Source: Mycolicibacterium komanii
GTDB taxonomy: Bacteria > Actinomycetota > Actinomycetes > Mycobacteriales > Mycobacteriaceae
Direction of reading: 5' to 3'
NCBI RefSeq assembly: GCF_001050035.1
Contig: NZ_CVTA01000008.1
Coordinates: 1 to 64,000 of the forward strand
Length of the DNA: 64,000 bases
A program made the translations under genes and the position numbers. Below, in pieces: positions 25,881-34,887 of the stretch. Position 1 is the first letter of the stretch, and each line of letters opens with the position of its first letter. The notes under the pieces were generated by a model. That model saw only the letters and a list, made by a program, of their open reading frames with translations. It made no database searches and had not been told where the DNA came from.

Positions 25881-27023
25881 TCAACCGATTCCGACGCCCG
25901 CACCACTCCACAGTGGGCTGGACGTCAGCACCTCGGCCCCGTCGGCGGTGACGTGCACGGCGTCGCGGCTGAAGACCGCGCCCACACCCTCCTGCCAGAC
26001 GTAGCCGCTGACCGCGAGCACCATGCCGGGCTCGAACACCTCGTCGGCGATGGTGGCCCGCAGAGCGGGGGTGACGACGGGTGAGTCGTAGCCCAACCCG
26101 ACCCCGTGCGCGACGGGCATCGCGGGCAGAGGCTCGCCTGCCGCTTCGTAGGCGGCGAGCAGGCCGCTGGCGGGTCGGCCGGGCCGGCAGGCCTCCAACA
26201 GCCTGTCCCACAGGCGGTTCCAGCGATCGTAGAGTTGCGGAACCGCGGATCCGTCGACTTCACCCACCGGCCAGGTGCGGCCGACCTCACCGACGTAGCC
26301 GTCCGCCAGCGCACCGGCCGAGAACGCCACCAGGTCACCGTCCTCGATACGACCGTCGCTGCGGGCGCGTCGCCACGGATGCTCCTTGCTCGTCACCCAC
26401 GCGCCGTCCTGGGTGGCGGGTGTGGTGACGCCGCCGGCGGCCATCGCCTCCATCAGCGCACCGGTCAGCGACTTCTCGGTGGCTCCTGCGGCCAACTCGG
26501 CACGGGCCGCGTCGAGCGCCGCTTCGGCCACGCCGAGCGCACCGCGCAGCACCGCGATCTCGTCGGGCGTCTTGATCCGCCGTGCCGCCCGAAGCGCGGG
26601 TTCGGCGTCGACGAGCTCGGCGTTCGGGAACGCCATCGGCAGCAGTTGGGCGAATGTCGGTGTCAGCGAGTCGGTTCCGACGCGTTTGACGGTGGCGGCA
26701 CCGGGCAGCGCCTTGAGCACCTCGACGAGCGTCATCGGGTTCCATGCGAGCCCGTAGAGGTGATCGTGCGGGATCTCGTCGGGGATGCCCTCGTCCCAGG
26801 TGCTGTTGAGGTGGATGTCGCCGGTCGACCGGACGACCTCGCAGATCGGTCCGAACGGCCGGGTGCCCGCGACCCACAACTGCGGTGCCCCGGTCACGTA
26901 GCGCACGTTGGCCTGCCGGCCCAGCACCAGGATGTCGATGTCGCGTTCTTCCATCTGCGCCAGCGCGCGCTCGCGGCGGCCCCGACGCAGATCGGCTGCG
27001 TCAGGCAATATCTGGAGTGCCAT
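25881..27023 (-). CDS. M24 peptidase-fold protein lacking metal ligands (probable pseudoenzyme)
   Basis: A 380-residue pita-bread-fold protein with the creatinase/aminopeptidase P layout. Aligned by eye with its neighbour at 27024, the five metal ligands D, D, H, E, E are S235, E246, H306, S339 and R353, so only the histidine is intact. Framework motifs survive (GYVGEVGRTW, AHGVGLGYDSP, FEPGMVLAVSGYVWQEG). It is therefore unlikely to be a metallopeptidase and may be a metal-free creatinase-like hydrolase or a regulatory partner. It begins immediately after the stop of the intact paralogue, with no gap, so equal expression of the two is expected. Confidence 0.83.
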   Translation of the reverse strand: MALQILPDAADLRRGRRERALAQMEERDIDILVLGRQANVRYVTGAPQLWVAGTRPFGPICEVVRSTGDIHLNSTWDEGIPDEIPHDHLYGLAWNPMTLVEVLKALPGAATVKRVGTDSLTPTFAQLLPMAFPNAELVDAEPALRAARRIKTPDEIAVLRGALGVAEAALDAARAELAAGATEKSLTGALMEAMAAGGVTTPATQDGAWVTSKEHPWRRARSDGRIEDGDLVAFSAGALADGYVGEVGRTWPVGEVDGSAVPQLYDRWNRLWDRLLEACRPGRPASGLLAAYEAAGEPLPAMPVAHGVGLGYDSPVVTPALRATIADEVFEPGMVLAVSGYVWQEGVGAVFSRDAVHVTADGAEVLTSSPLWSGAGVGIG

Positions 27024-28262
27024 TCAGTTCCGTCCGTAAGGGGCGTAGGGGTAATCGGTGATGGACTGGCAGCCGTCATCGGTGATGACGACGATCTCCT
27101 CACTTCGGTAGCCGCCGGTGCCGTCCTCCCACACGACGGGTTCGAGCACCAGCAGCATGCCGGCGGGGAACACGAAGTTGTCGTCGAACTCCTGGCCCAG
27201 ATCGGTTCCGATCATCGGCATCTCGGCGGCGTTGGTGCCGATGCCGTGGCCGAGGTAGAAGTGCGGCAGCCACGGCTTGGTTCCGCCGTTGGCGGCGATC
27301 GCCGCGCGGGCCAGATCACCACTGGTGGCGCCGGCCTTGGTGACCGACAGCACCGCGGACAGGATCTCGCGCCACTTGTCGAACTGCGCCTGCTGACGGT
27401 CGTTCGGCTCGTCGCCGACGAGCCACGTGCGGCCGAAGTCGGAACAGTATCCCTTGTACGTGATGCTGACGTCGGTCCACAGCACATCCCCGCGCTCGAG
27501 TTCGCGCTCGGTGGTCAGCAGGGGCAGCGCCAGGTCTCCGGTGGTGGTCCAGACCGAACCGCTGGTCTTCGTCGTGGGCATCACCTGCCAGATGGCCTCG
27601 AGCATGTTGGCCGTCGCGCCGAGTTCGAAGGCGCGCCGGACGAAGGCCGCCGACAGGTCGACCTGCCGCACTCCGGGGGCGAGCGCCTTCTGCACGTCCA
27701 CCATCGCCTTTTCGGTGATGCGGCATGCGTAGCGGACGCATGAGATCTGGTCGGGCGTCTTGACCAGCTTCGCCGGACCGACGACCTGTGCCGCGTCGGA
27801 CGGCGGGCCCGACGGGAACAGCGTGGCCGACGCGCGGCGCATCGCACCGGTCAGCTCGTCGACCGCGACCTTTCCGCCGGCAGGGACCAGGTCGGCCAGC
27901 GCCTTCGCGAAATGTTCCACGCCTTCGTCGAACTCGAGGTAGAGGGGTCCGTGGACGTGGTCGTCGGGGACCTCGGTCTGCGACGACGATCCCTCCCGCA
28001 ACGGCATGAACAGATGCGGATGCGGATCATCGGCGAGGACGATCGCCACCGGGCGCTCGACGTGAGACAGCCCGGCGTCGAGCAGCGGCCAACTGATGCC
28101 GGTCGCGTACACGACGTTTCCGTTACCGAGCAGGACGAGCGCGTCGACACCCTTCTCCCGCATCGAATCGCGCAGCCGGGCACCGCACTCGCGGTACATC
28201 CGGGCCAGATCCGGGGTGTCCGGAATGTCGATCTGCGCCGATTGTTCAGCGAATGTGGTCAC
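27024..28262 (-). CDS. M24-family metallopeptidase (Xaa-Pro aminopeptidase-like)
   Basis: A 412-residue protein with an N-terminal creatinase-like domain (YATGISWPL) and a C-terminal M24 catalytic domain. All five metal ligands are present: D264 (LWTDVSI), D275 (CSDFGRTW), H339 (GHGIGTN), E374 (LVLEPVV) and E388 (YRSEEIVVIT). It should hydrolyse an Xaa-Pro or other amide/C-N bond. GTG 28262 overlaps the amidohydrolase stop (GTGA). In a catabolic operon a role on a small amide rather than peptides is plausible. Confidence 0.87.
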   Translation of the reverse strand: MTTFAEQSAQIDIPDTPDLARMYRECGARLRDSMREKGVDALVLLGNGNVVYATGISWPLLDAGLSHVERPVAIVLADDPHPHLFMPLREGSSSQTEVPDDHVHGPLYLEFDEGVEHFAKALADLVPAGGKVAVDELTGAMRRASATLFPSGPPSDAAQVVGPAKLVKTPDQISCVRYACRITEKAMVDVQKALAPGVRQVDLSAAFVRRAFELGATANMLEAIWQVMPTTKTSGSVWTTTGDLALPLLTTERELERGDVLWTDVSITYKGYCSDFGRTWLVGDEPNDRQQAQFDKWREILSAVLSVTKAGATSGDLARAAIAANGGTKPWLPHFYLGHGIGTNAAEMPMIGTDLGQEFDDNFVFPAGMLLVLEPVVWEDGTGGYRSEEIVVITDDGCQSITDYPYAPYGRN

Positions 28263-29428
28263 GAGATCCCCAGGAAGTTCTTGATGTTGGTGCTGACGAT
28301 CTTCACCGCGTTCTCGGGTCCGACCGCGTCGACGACCGTCTTCAGCGACTTCTCCGAGTAGCCGAAGGTCGATTCGTTGTGCGGGTAGTCCGACGACCAC
28401 ATCACGTTGTCGACGCCGATCTTGTCGATCAGCTCCAGGCCGAGCGGGTCGACCATGAACGACGCGCACATGTGGTTGTCCCAGTAATGCCGGACCGGAT
28501 GCTCGAGCTGGTGGTTGAACATATGCCGGTACGACGCGAGCATGTGCTCGGCATCCTGCAAAGCCGTTGGCACCCAGGCGATACCGCCCTCGAACCAGCC
28601 GATCTGCAGCGATGGGTGACGGTCGAGGATGCCGGAGAAGACGTATTTGGCGAACTGCTCGCGGAACGAGTCGACGTTGACCATCATCCCGACCACAACG
28701 CTGTTGTGCTGGCACGGCGTCTTCGGCGGCGTCTCGCCGATGTGGTGGCTGACCGGCACGCCTGCGGCCTCGATCTCGTCCCACACCGCGTCCATGTCGG
28801 TGCTGCCGTAGTCGTAGATGTTGCCGTCGTCGTCCTTGCCGGGATTGAGCGGCAGCAGGAACGTCCGCAGCCCAAGCGACTTCAGCTCCTCCAGCGTGCT
28901 CCTGGTGCCCTTCGGATCCCACCAATTGATCAGCCCGACGCCGTAGAAGTGGCCCTTGCTGCGCTCCTGCAGATCGGCGATGTGCTCGTTGTAGATCCGG
29001 AAAACCCGCTCGCGCAGCGCCTTGTCGGGGTAGTGGAACAGGGCCAGCACCGCGTTCGGGAAGGCCAGCTCCTTGTCGATACCGTCCTCTTTGAGCTCGC
29101 GGACCCGGGCCTCGATGTTGTTCGTCGCCGCGCCGGCCAGGTCGTCGTACTGCATCAGCACGCGGCCGAAGTCACCCCCGGTCCACGCCTTGCCCTTCAT
29201 GCCGACCATGTAGGCGCCGTCCTCGTACCAGATGCGCGGCGCGGCACCCTTGAGCTCCTCGGGGAAACGGTCGTAGAAGATGTCGTCGGCCACCGAGATG
29301 TGGTTGTCGGCGGAGAAGATCTCGGTCCCGGTGGGTAACCCGAAATCGCCTGTGGCGTGGCCCTTGCGGTTCTTGGGTGCGCCGAACCCCTCGGGGGGAT
29401 ACAGGGTGGCGGTACTTGGTGCTGACAT
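28259..29428 (-). CDS. Amidohydrolase family (PF04909-like)
   Basis: A 389-residue amidohydrolase 2-type TIM-barrel protein. Candidate metal residues are in FSADNHISV, VSHHIGETP and MWSSDYPHNES. ATG 29428 has GGAG upstream; the frame stays open further but runs into the P450 gene. Proteins of this group include ACMSD- and LigW-type decarboxylases that act on ring-cleavage products or aromatic acids, which would fit the mhp-like enzymes upstream in the same operon. It shares the D-x-H N-terminal pattern of the truncated gene at 1-467. Confidence 0.87.
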   Translation of the reverse strand: MSAPSTATLYPPEGFGAPKNRKGHATGDFGLPTGTEIFSADNHISVADDIFYDRFPEELKGAAPRIWYEDGAYMVGMKGKAWTGGDFGRVLMQYDDLAGAATNNIEARVRELKEDGIDKELAFPNAVLALFHYPDKALRERVFRIYNEHIADLQERSKGHFYGVGLINWWDPKGTRSTLEELKSLGLRTFLLPLNPGKDDDGNIYDYGSTDMDAVWDEIEAAGVPVSHHIGETPPKTPCQHNSVVVGMMVNVDSFREQFAKYVFSGILDRHPSLQIGWFEGGIAWVPTALQDAEHMLASYRHMFNHQLEHPVRHYWDNHMCASFMVDPLGLELIDKIGVDNVMWSSDYPHNESTFGYSEKSLKTVVDAVGPENAVKIVSTNIKNFLGIS

Positions 29429-29463
29429 CGTTGACACTCCAATCGGGCTGGGAATGGACCTGA

Positions 29464-30702
29464 CTACCAGGTCACCGGAAGTTCGTAGACGCCGTAGGCG
29501 AGCCGGTCGTGTTTGAACGGCACATCCTCGAGCGGCACGGCAAGTTGCAGCGTCGGGATGCGCCGCAGCAGGGTGTGGAACACGATCTGCAGTTCGGCGC
29601 GGGCAAGCTGCTGCCCGACGCACTGATGCCTGCCGTAGCCGAAGCCCAGCTGCTGGCCGGCATCCCGGCCGAGGTCGAGCTTGTCGGGTTCGGGATAGGC
29701 GTTCGCGTCCCAGTTCGCGGGCGCCAGGTCGAGGATGATCCCCTCACCCGCGCGGATCGTCTCACCGGCGATCTCGATGTCCTCGATCGCGACGCGACGC
29801 TGGCCGTTCTGGATGATCGACAGGTAGCGCATCAGCTCCTCGACCGCGTTCGCGATGAATTTCGGGTCGTCCGAATCCCGCAGGAGCGCAGCCTGTTCGG
29901 GGTTTTCGAGCAGCGCCAGTACCCCGATGCCGATCATGTTGGCGGTGGTTTCGTGGCCGGCGATGAGCAGGCCGGTGCCGAGCTGGGCGGCCTCCTTGAC
30001 GCTGATCTCGCCGGCGTTGACGCGTTCGGCCAGGTCGGAGACGGCGTCCTCGGACGGGTTCTCCATTTTCGCCTTGACCAGATCACTGAGGTACTTGGCC
30101 AGTCCCATCGCACCCTTCTGGCCGTCCTCGGCGGAGGCGTAGCGGGCCAGGCCGACGTTGGCGTGGTGCTGGAAGAACTCGTGGTCTTCATAAGGCACGC
30201 CGAGCATCTCGCTGATGACCCGTGTGGGCACCGGCAGTGCAAGCTTCGCGACGATGTCGGCCGGTTGCGGGCCGGCGAGGATGTTGTCGATGCACTCGTC
30301 GGTCACCTCCTGGATGGCGGGCCGCAGCCCCTCCACTCGTTTGAAGGTGAACGGCTTGGACAGCATCCGGCGGAAGCGGGTGTGCTCCTCGGCGTCGGAG
30401 GTGAACACCGAGCGCGGGCGCTTGTACACCGTGGAGAGCATGTGCTCGTTCCAGTGCGGGAAGCCCTCGATCCGGTCGTCGACACTGACCCGGGAATCGG
30501 CGAACAGTTCGCGGGCCACCGCATGACCGGTGATAAGCCACGGGGTGCTGCCGTCCCAGATCCGCACCCGCGAAAGCGGTTTGGTCTCACCCATCTTGAG
30601 CATCTGCGGCGGAGGGGCGAACGGGCAGCGCGTGTCGCGTTCCATCGGGTATTCGGGGATATCCGCGGACACGTCGGGGGTTCCGGTCAAGGTTTCGGAC
30701 AT
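29464..30702 (-). CDS. Cytochrome P450 (CYP105-like)
   Basis: A 412-residue P450 with I-helix AGHETTANM, ExxR EELMRYLSI and heme loop FGYGRHQCVGQQLARAE. The FGYGxHxCxGQxLAR form is typical of CYP105 and related actinobacterial xenobiotic or macrolide hydroxylases. Its redox partner is almost certainly the [3Fe-4S] ferredoxin that ends 10 nt upstream. The CYP105 label is by pattern only. Confidence 0.93.
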   Translation of the reverse strand: MSETLTGTPDVSADIPEYPMERDTRCPFAPPPQMLKMGETKPLSRVRIWDGSTPWLITGHAVARELFADSRVSVDDRIEGFPHWNEHMLSTVYKRPRSVFTSDAEEHTRFRRMLSKPFTFKRVEGLRPAIQEVTDECIDNILAGPQPADIVAKLALPVPTRVISEMLGVPYEDHEFFQHHANVGLARYASAEDGQKGAMGLAKYLSDLVKAKMENPSEDAVSDLAERVNAGEISVKEAAQLGTGLLIAGHETTANMIGIGVLALLENPEQAALLRDSDDPKFIANAVEELMRYLSIIQNGQRRVAIEDIEIAGETIRAGEGIILDLAPANWDANAYPEPDKLDLGRDAGQQLGFGYGRHQCVGQQLARAELQIVFHTLLRRIPTLQLAVPLEDVPFKHDRLAYGVYELPVTW

Positions 30703-30712
30703 GCAGTCTTTC

Positions 30713-30907
30713 TCATTCCTCGATGTGGATGGCGAGTGCGGGGCAGGCGGCGGCGGCCTTGCGGACGTCGTCGGCCTGGTCGTCCGCCGGGCTTTCGATG
30801 AGCAGCATCACGACACCGTCCTCGTCGCGCTGGTCGAAGATGTCGGATGCGTTGAGCACGCACTGCCCGGATGACACGCATTTGTCTTGGTCGACAGTCA
30901 GTTTCAT
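30713..30907 (-). CDS. [3Fe-4S] ferredoxin, P450 redox partner
   Basis: A 64-residue ferredoxin. C10-x5-C16 (DKCVSSGQCV) and the later CP motif (AACPALAI) give three cysteines; the position that would complete a [4Fe-4S] cluster is non-Cys, typical of the [3Fe-4S] ferredoxins encoded beside actinobacterial P450 genes. It carries electrons from a ferredoxin reductase, not in this window, to the P450 at 29464. The ATG overlaps the TetR stop by 4 nt (ATGA). Confidence 0.92.
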   Translation of the reverse strand: MKLTVDQDKCVSSGQCVLNASDIFDQRDEDGVVMLLIESPADDQADDVRKAAAACPALAIHIEE

Positions 30908-31563
30908 GGTGCCGGCTGCTCCGTGATCGGCGCCTGCCACAACCCGACGATCGCGTCGATGAGCCCGGAGGCCGCGGAATCCCATGAGGTGCGCGGCATG
31001 TCGGCGCCCTCGGCAAAGGCGCGCTCGAAGTCGGCGCAGGTGTGCATCATCAGGTTGCGGGCCATGATGTTGCGTTCGGTGACCACCGAGGGCGGCAGGT
31101 CGGGCAGGCATCGGGTGATGCCGTCGACGACGAGTTGCACCGAGGGCGACTCGAGCGCGCCCTTGACCACGATCTTGTGGTACTCCGGATCGGCCAGCGC
31201 CTGCGCGGCGAAGCGCGCATACCATGTCGGGGTCCCGATCTGGGCCAGGTGTTCGGTGAGCGAGCGCACCAGGCAGGCGACCCAGTCCCGCAGATCCGTC
31301 GAATCCCCGATCTCAGCGACCATCCGCGACAGCAGGCGTTCGGTCGAGACGCGGTGCTTCTGCTCGATGGCCCGCACCAGATCCGCCTTCGTGCCGAAGT
31401 GGTAACCCACCGCGGCATTGTTGCCCTGCCCCGCGGCCTCGCTGACCTGGCGGTTGGATACGGCGTACACACCGTGTTCGGCGAACAGCCGCTCGGCGGC
31501 GGCCAGGATCGCTTCACGCGTCGTGCTCGCCCGTTCGGTGCGCACGCTTCTGGCAGTGGTCAC
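30904..31563 (-). CDS. TetR-family regulator inside the catabolic operon
   Basis: A 219-residue TetR protein (HTH: TREAILAAAERLFAEHGVYAVSNRQVSEAAG, GYHFGTKADLVRAI). The frame is open to ATG 31620, but the palindrome at 31590-31611 lies inside that extension, so a GTG at 31563 (or 31569) is the likely start, possibly leaderless since no ribosome site is visible. Its stop overlaps the ferredoxin start, so it is co-transcribed with the P450 system and probably controls an internal promoter of the long operon. Confidence 0.85.
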   Translation of the reverse strand: MTTARSVRTERASTTREAILAAAERLFAEHGVYAVSNRQVSEAAGQGNNAAVGYHFGTKADLVRAIEQKHRVSTERLLSRMVAEIGDSTDLRDWVACLVRSLTEHLAQIGTPTWYARFAAQALADPEYHKIVVKGALESPSVQLVVDGITRCLPDLPPSVVTERNIMARNLMMHTCADFERAFAEGADMPRTSWDSAASGLIDAIVGLWQAPITEQPAP

Positions 31564-31589
31564 CGTCACAGTCAACCGCGGCCGCGCGC

Positions 31590-31611
31590 TTAAGTCAAGC
31601 GACTGATTTAA
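31590..31611. promoter_or_regulatory. Inverted repeat TTAAGTCA-N6-TGATTTAA before the TetR gene
   Basis: Two 8-bp arms with one mismatch flank AGCGAC in the 53-bp gap between the SDR stop and the TetR start. AT-rich palindromes of this size just upstream of a TetR gene are usual autoregulatory operators. Its sequence is unlike the GAGAA-N5-TTCTC family, so this regulator reads a different code. Confidence 0.7.
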
Positions 31612-31616
31612 AGACT

Positions 31617-32426
31617 TCACGGCTTCGATTTGCGGACGATCACCTTGCCTGCGCTGGTCCCGCCATCGATGGGCAGCACGGTGCCGGTGACGTACCGCGA
31701 GCGGTCTGTTGCGAGGTAGAGCGCCGCCTCGGCGACGTCGTCGACGGTGCCCTCGCGCTTCAAGGGCCGGTCGTTGCGCATCTGTTCGCGGATCTTCGCC
31801 TCGAACTCCTCGAGGCGCTTGAGGTCGTCCCCCGTCGCGGACTTGCGCACGATCGCGGTCCGGATGTTGCCCGGGGCGAGAGCGTTCACGCGAATCTCGT
31901 AGTGCGCCAAGTCGATCGCCGCTGACTTGGTGAACTGGATGACGGCCGCCTTCGAGGCCCGGTATGTCATCACCCCGCCACCGGCCTGGATGCCGCCGAT
32001 CGACGTCAGGTTGATGATCGACCCGCCGCCGTGTTTCGACATGTGCCGGGCCGCGTCACGCGTACCCGCCATGACGGCAAGCACATTGATCGCCATCACC
32101 TGGTGGAAGTCCGCCAGGTCGTCGTCGAGGAACTTGGGGAACATCTTGCCCGACACGCCCGCGTTGTTGACCATCACGTGCAGGCCGTCATACTCCTCGA
32201 CCGCCGTCGTCACCAACCGGGTCACCTGATCGATCTCGGCCACATCGGTTTCGATGAAGCGGATGGAATCGCCGAGGTCGGCGACGAGTTGGGCGCCGCC
32301 CTCGCGATCGATGTCGCCGACGACCACCTTCGCGCCCTCGGCGCAGAACCGCCGCACCAGCCCTTCTCCGAGCCCGGACGCGCCGCCGGTGACGACCGCA
32401 ACCTTGCCCTCGAGTTCCCCGCTCAT
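31617..32426 (-). CDS. Short-chain dehydrogenase/reductase
   Basis: A 269-residue classical SDR: TGGASGLGEGLVRRF, NNAGVSGKM, NLTSIGG and YRASKAA, with C-terminal VLPIDGGTSAG. Ser and YxxxK are in place. ATG 32426 overlaps the hydrolase stop (ATGA). It closes the upstream half of the minus-strand operon, immediately before the TetR operator. The substrate is unknown, probably a hydroxylated ring or acyl-CoA. Confidence 0.88.
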   Translation of the reverse strand: MSGELEGKVAVVTGGASGLGEGLVRRFCAEGAKVVVGDIDREGGAQLVADLGDSIRFIETDVAEIDQVTRLVTTAVEEYDGLHVMVNNAGVSGKMFPKFLDDDLADFHQVMAINVLAVMAGTRDAARHMSKHGGGSIINLTSIGGIQAGGGVMTYRASKAAVIQFTKSAAIDLAHYEIRVNALAPGNIRTAIVRKSATGDDLKRLEEFEAKIREQMRNDRPLKREGTVDDVAEAALYLATDRSRYVTGTVLPIDGGTSAGKVIVRKSKP

Positions 32427-33262
32427 GCCGCCCCTTCGTGTAATTCGGCCAGGAAGCCGAGCAGTAGTTCGTTGACCGCATCCGGCTGTTCGATCTGTGG
32501 GCAGTGCCCGGCCGCGTCGATCACCGCCGACCGACCGCCGCGGATCTGACCGGCGATCTCGGCCGCCCACCCGGGGGGCAGCAGTTTGTCACCGCCGCCC
32601 TCGACCACCAACGTCGGCACCGTGATCCGTTCGTACGCGCGGGTGCTCGACGGCAGCGGCGGGGGCTCCAGGCCGGGCCGCCGGAAGCGGGCGGCCGCCA
32701 AGGCTTCCCACGCCCCCGGCGCGATGCTGGCCTCGTAGCGACGCTGGACGTATACGTCGTCGGCGGGATAGGACGCGTCGTAGAACAGCGCCGTCACGAT
32801 CCGGCGCATCCCGGCGATCGTCGCGTCATAGTCGTACAGCGCGGCCGAGTGCTCATTGCGCTGGATCTCGCCGCCCCCGCAGATCGCCATTAGGCTGCGC
32901 GCAGGCAGCACCGGCGCCTCAGAGGTGGCGTCGACGAAGAGGTTGACCGCGCCCATCGAATTGCCCACGAAATGCGCCGAATCGACGCCGACGACCTCGC
33001 AGAACCGGGCGATGTGCCGTATCCGCATGCCGCGACCGTCATTGAAGTCGATGACCTTCGCCGACTCGCCGAACCCGAGCATGTCGAGCGCGAGCACGCG
33101 GTGGTGCGCGGCGAGGGCGGCGATGTTGTGTTCCCAACCGATCTCGGCGCCGGCGCCGAATTCGCCTCCGTGCAGCAGGACGACCGGATCGCCCTCGCCC
33201 GCTTCGACATAGCCGGTGACGAGCCCGTCGACGAGCACCGATTTGCGTTCGGGCTGGGTCAC
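32423..33262 (-). CDS. Alpha/beta hydrolase
   Basis: A 279-residue alpha/beta hydrolase: oxyanion HGGEFGAGAE, nucleophile elbow GNSMGAVN, acidic residue near GGGDKLLPP and His in GHCPQIEQP. The HGGEFG motif and size fit meta-cleavage product (C-C bond) hydrolases or esterases. A GTG start overlaps the FMN reductase stop by 4 nt. It is the second hydrolase of this type in the operon after 41394. Confidence 0.88.
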   Translation of the reverse strand: MTQPERKSVLVDGLVTGYVEAGEGDPVVLLHGGEFGAGAEIGWEHNIAALAAHHRVLALDMLGFGESAKVIDFNDGRGMRIRHIARFCEVVGVDSAHFVGNSMGAVNLFVDATSEAPVLPARSLMAICGGGEIQRNEHSAALYDYDATIAGMRRIVTALFYDASYPADDVYVQRRYEASIAPGAWEALAAARFRRPGLEPPPLPSSTRAYERITVPTLVVEGGGDKLLPPGWAAEIAGQIRGGRSAVIDAAGHCPQIEQPDAVNELLLGFLAELHEGAA

Positions 33263-33858
33263 GCGGTCTCCCGGGCCGTCTTGGCGAAGAAGAGCACCTG
33301 TGTGGCGAGCATATCCAACTGGTTCTGAGTTGCGTCGTGTGTCAGATCCCCTGCCTCATCCCAGATTCGGTCAGCGGAGTTGATCGCAACCCCGAGCGGG
33401 GTCGGCCATGCGCGCAGCGCGTGACCGATCGATCGCAGCTGTCCCAGCGTGCCGACTGCGGCCTGCCACCCGTAGGCGCAGCTGATGCATCCCCACGGTG
33501 TGTTGTCCAGGTAGACGCGCGGATCCTCGCGCAGATCCTCGATGTAGTCCAGCGCGTTCTTCACCAATCCGGAGATCGCCCCGTGGTATCCGGGCGAGCC
33601 GACGACGACGGCGTCCGCGTCGCGCAGCGCGCTGACCAGTTCGAGGGCCGCAGGAGTGCGCTCCAGCGAGTGCGGGGCGTACATCGGTAAGTCCAGATCG
33701 GGGCCCGCGAACAGCCTTGTCCGTCCACCCTGCTGCTCGACCGACGCGAGGCAGTATCGCAGCGCGCGTTCGGTCGACGAGTTCGCTCGCAGGGTGCCGC
33801 CGAGTCCGACGACGAACGGCGCACCGCCGGTTGTGGTGCTTGCGGTCATTTCCTTCAC
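33259..33858 (-). CDS. NADPH-dependent FMN reductase family
   Basis: A 199-residue flavodoxin-like reductase: GLGGTLRANSSTERALRY phosphate loop and GSPGYHGAISGLVKNALDY, the flavin-binding signature. It supplies reduced FMN, most plausibly to the LLM monooxygenase at 35730 in the same operon. GTG 33858 lies 3 nt after the cyclase stop; an internal ATG at 33849 has its AAGGA too close to be used well. Confidence 0.88.
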   Translation of the reverse strand: MKEMTASTTTGGAPFVVGLGGTLRANSSTERALRYCLASVEQQGGRTRLFAGPDLDLPMYAPHSLERTPAALELVSALRDADAVVVGSPGYHGAISGLVKNALDYIEDLREDPRVYLDNTPWGCISCAYGWQAAVGTLGQLRSIGHALRAWPTPLGVAINSADRIWDEAGDLTHDATQNQLDMLATQVLFFAKTARETA

Positions 33859-33861
33859 CTA

Positions 33862-34857
33862 CTACTTGATTGCGATCGGACTGACGGGAGCGCCCACCGC
33901 GCCAACGACTTTCAACGGCGGGGCGATCAACTGGAACTCGTAGACGCCGTCGGCGGCGCAGTCGGCCGCCAGCCCGGTGAGGTCCCAGTACTCACCGAAC
34001 ATCAGGCCCATGTCACGCAGGCAAACCATGTGCATGGGCAGGAACGTGCCCTCCACACCGTTGGCCGGATCGGGGTCCTCGACCATCAGATTGTCGGCGG
34101 CGACGGCGGCGACGTCGTGGTCGTGCAGCCACCGAGCGCAGGTCCAGTCCAACCCGGATCCCGGCTCGGCGCCGTCGCCGGTCGACAGGAACCGCGTCCA
34201 CCAGCCGGTGTGCACGACGACGATGTCCCCGCCAGTGATCGTCACACCCTGCGCCTTCGCGATGTCGTCGAGTTCTGCTGGTGTCACCGGGTTTCCGGGT
34301 TCGAGGAAGACGTCGGCGCCGCGGTGCTTCACCACGTCGAGCAGCACACCCCGTGAGGTGATGCCCTTGACGTCGACCTTCTCGATCCCGAGGTGGAACG
34401 CCCCGAAACTGGTCACCGAATCCGCGGGGAAACCGTTGTAGAGCTTGTCCTCGTAATAGACGTGAGAGATCGCGTCCCACTGCGTGGCCGCCTGAAGCGG
34501 CATCACGATCATGTCGTCGTTGAAGCGGAACGGATTGTCGACGAAGAACTCGCTCAACTGGTGAGCGACCGAGTTACGCAACCACTGGGGCCCGTACTGC
34601 ACCAGGGTGCTCGCGTCACCGCCGTCGACCGTCATCACATGGGTGGGGTTCGGCCGGAATTGGAACGCGCCCTGCGGGCCGTTCGAGCCGAAGTCGCCCC
34701 CGAGAGGGATCACGGTTCCCTTCTTGACCAGCGAGGCCGCCTCGGCGACCTTCTCGGGCGTGATGAGGTTCAGCGTGCCCAACTCGTCGTCGTCACCCCA
34801 GCGGCCCCAGTTGCGCACCTCGTCGGCGACGCGCCGGAACTCCTTCATGCTGGCCAT
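33862..34857 (-). CDS. Cyclase-family (kynurenine formamidase-like) hydrolase
   Basis: A 331-residue PF04199-type protein. The family metal motif HxGTxxDxxxH appears as QAATQWDAISH, keeping D128 and H132 but with Q122 where the first His is expected. Members hydrolyse N-formylkynurenine, isatin or cyclic amides and imides. The long N-terminal GDDDELGTLNLITPEKV block marks the bacterial long subgroup. AAAGGCG precedes the ATG. A gap of 30 nt follows the SDR stop. Confidence 0.83.
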   Translation of the reverse strand: MASMKEFRRVADEVRNWGRWGDDDELGTLNLITPEKVAEAASLVKKGTVIPLGGDFGSNGPQGAFQFRPNPTHVMTVDGGDASTLVQYGPQWLRNSVAHQLSEFFVDNPFRFNDDMIVMPLQAATQWDAISHVYYEDKLYNGFPADSVTSFGAFHLGIEKVDVKGITSRGVLLDVVKHRGADVFLEPGNPVTPAELDDIAKAQGVTITGGDIVVVHTGWWTRFLSTGDGAEPGSGLDWTCARWLHDHDVAAVAADNLMVEDPDPANGVEGTFLPMHMVCLRDMGLMFGEYWDLTGLAADCAADGVYEFQLIAPPLKVVGAVGAPVSPIAIK

Positions 34858-34887
34858 GGATCGCCTTTCACCGTCCCGACTTCCACT

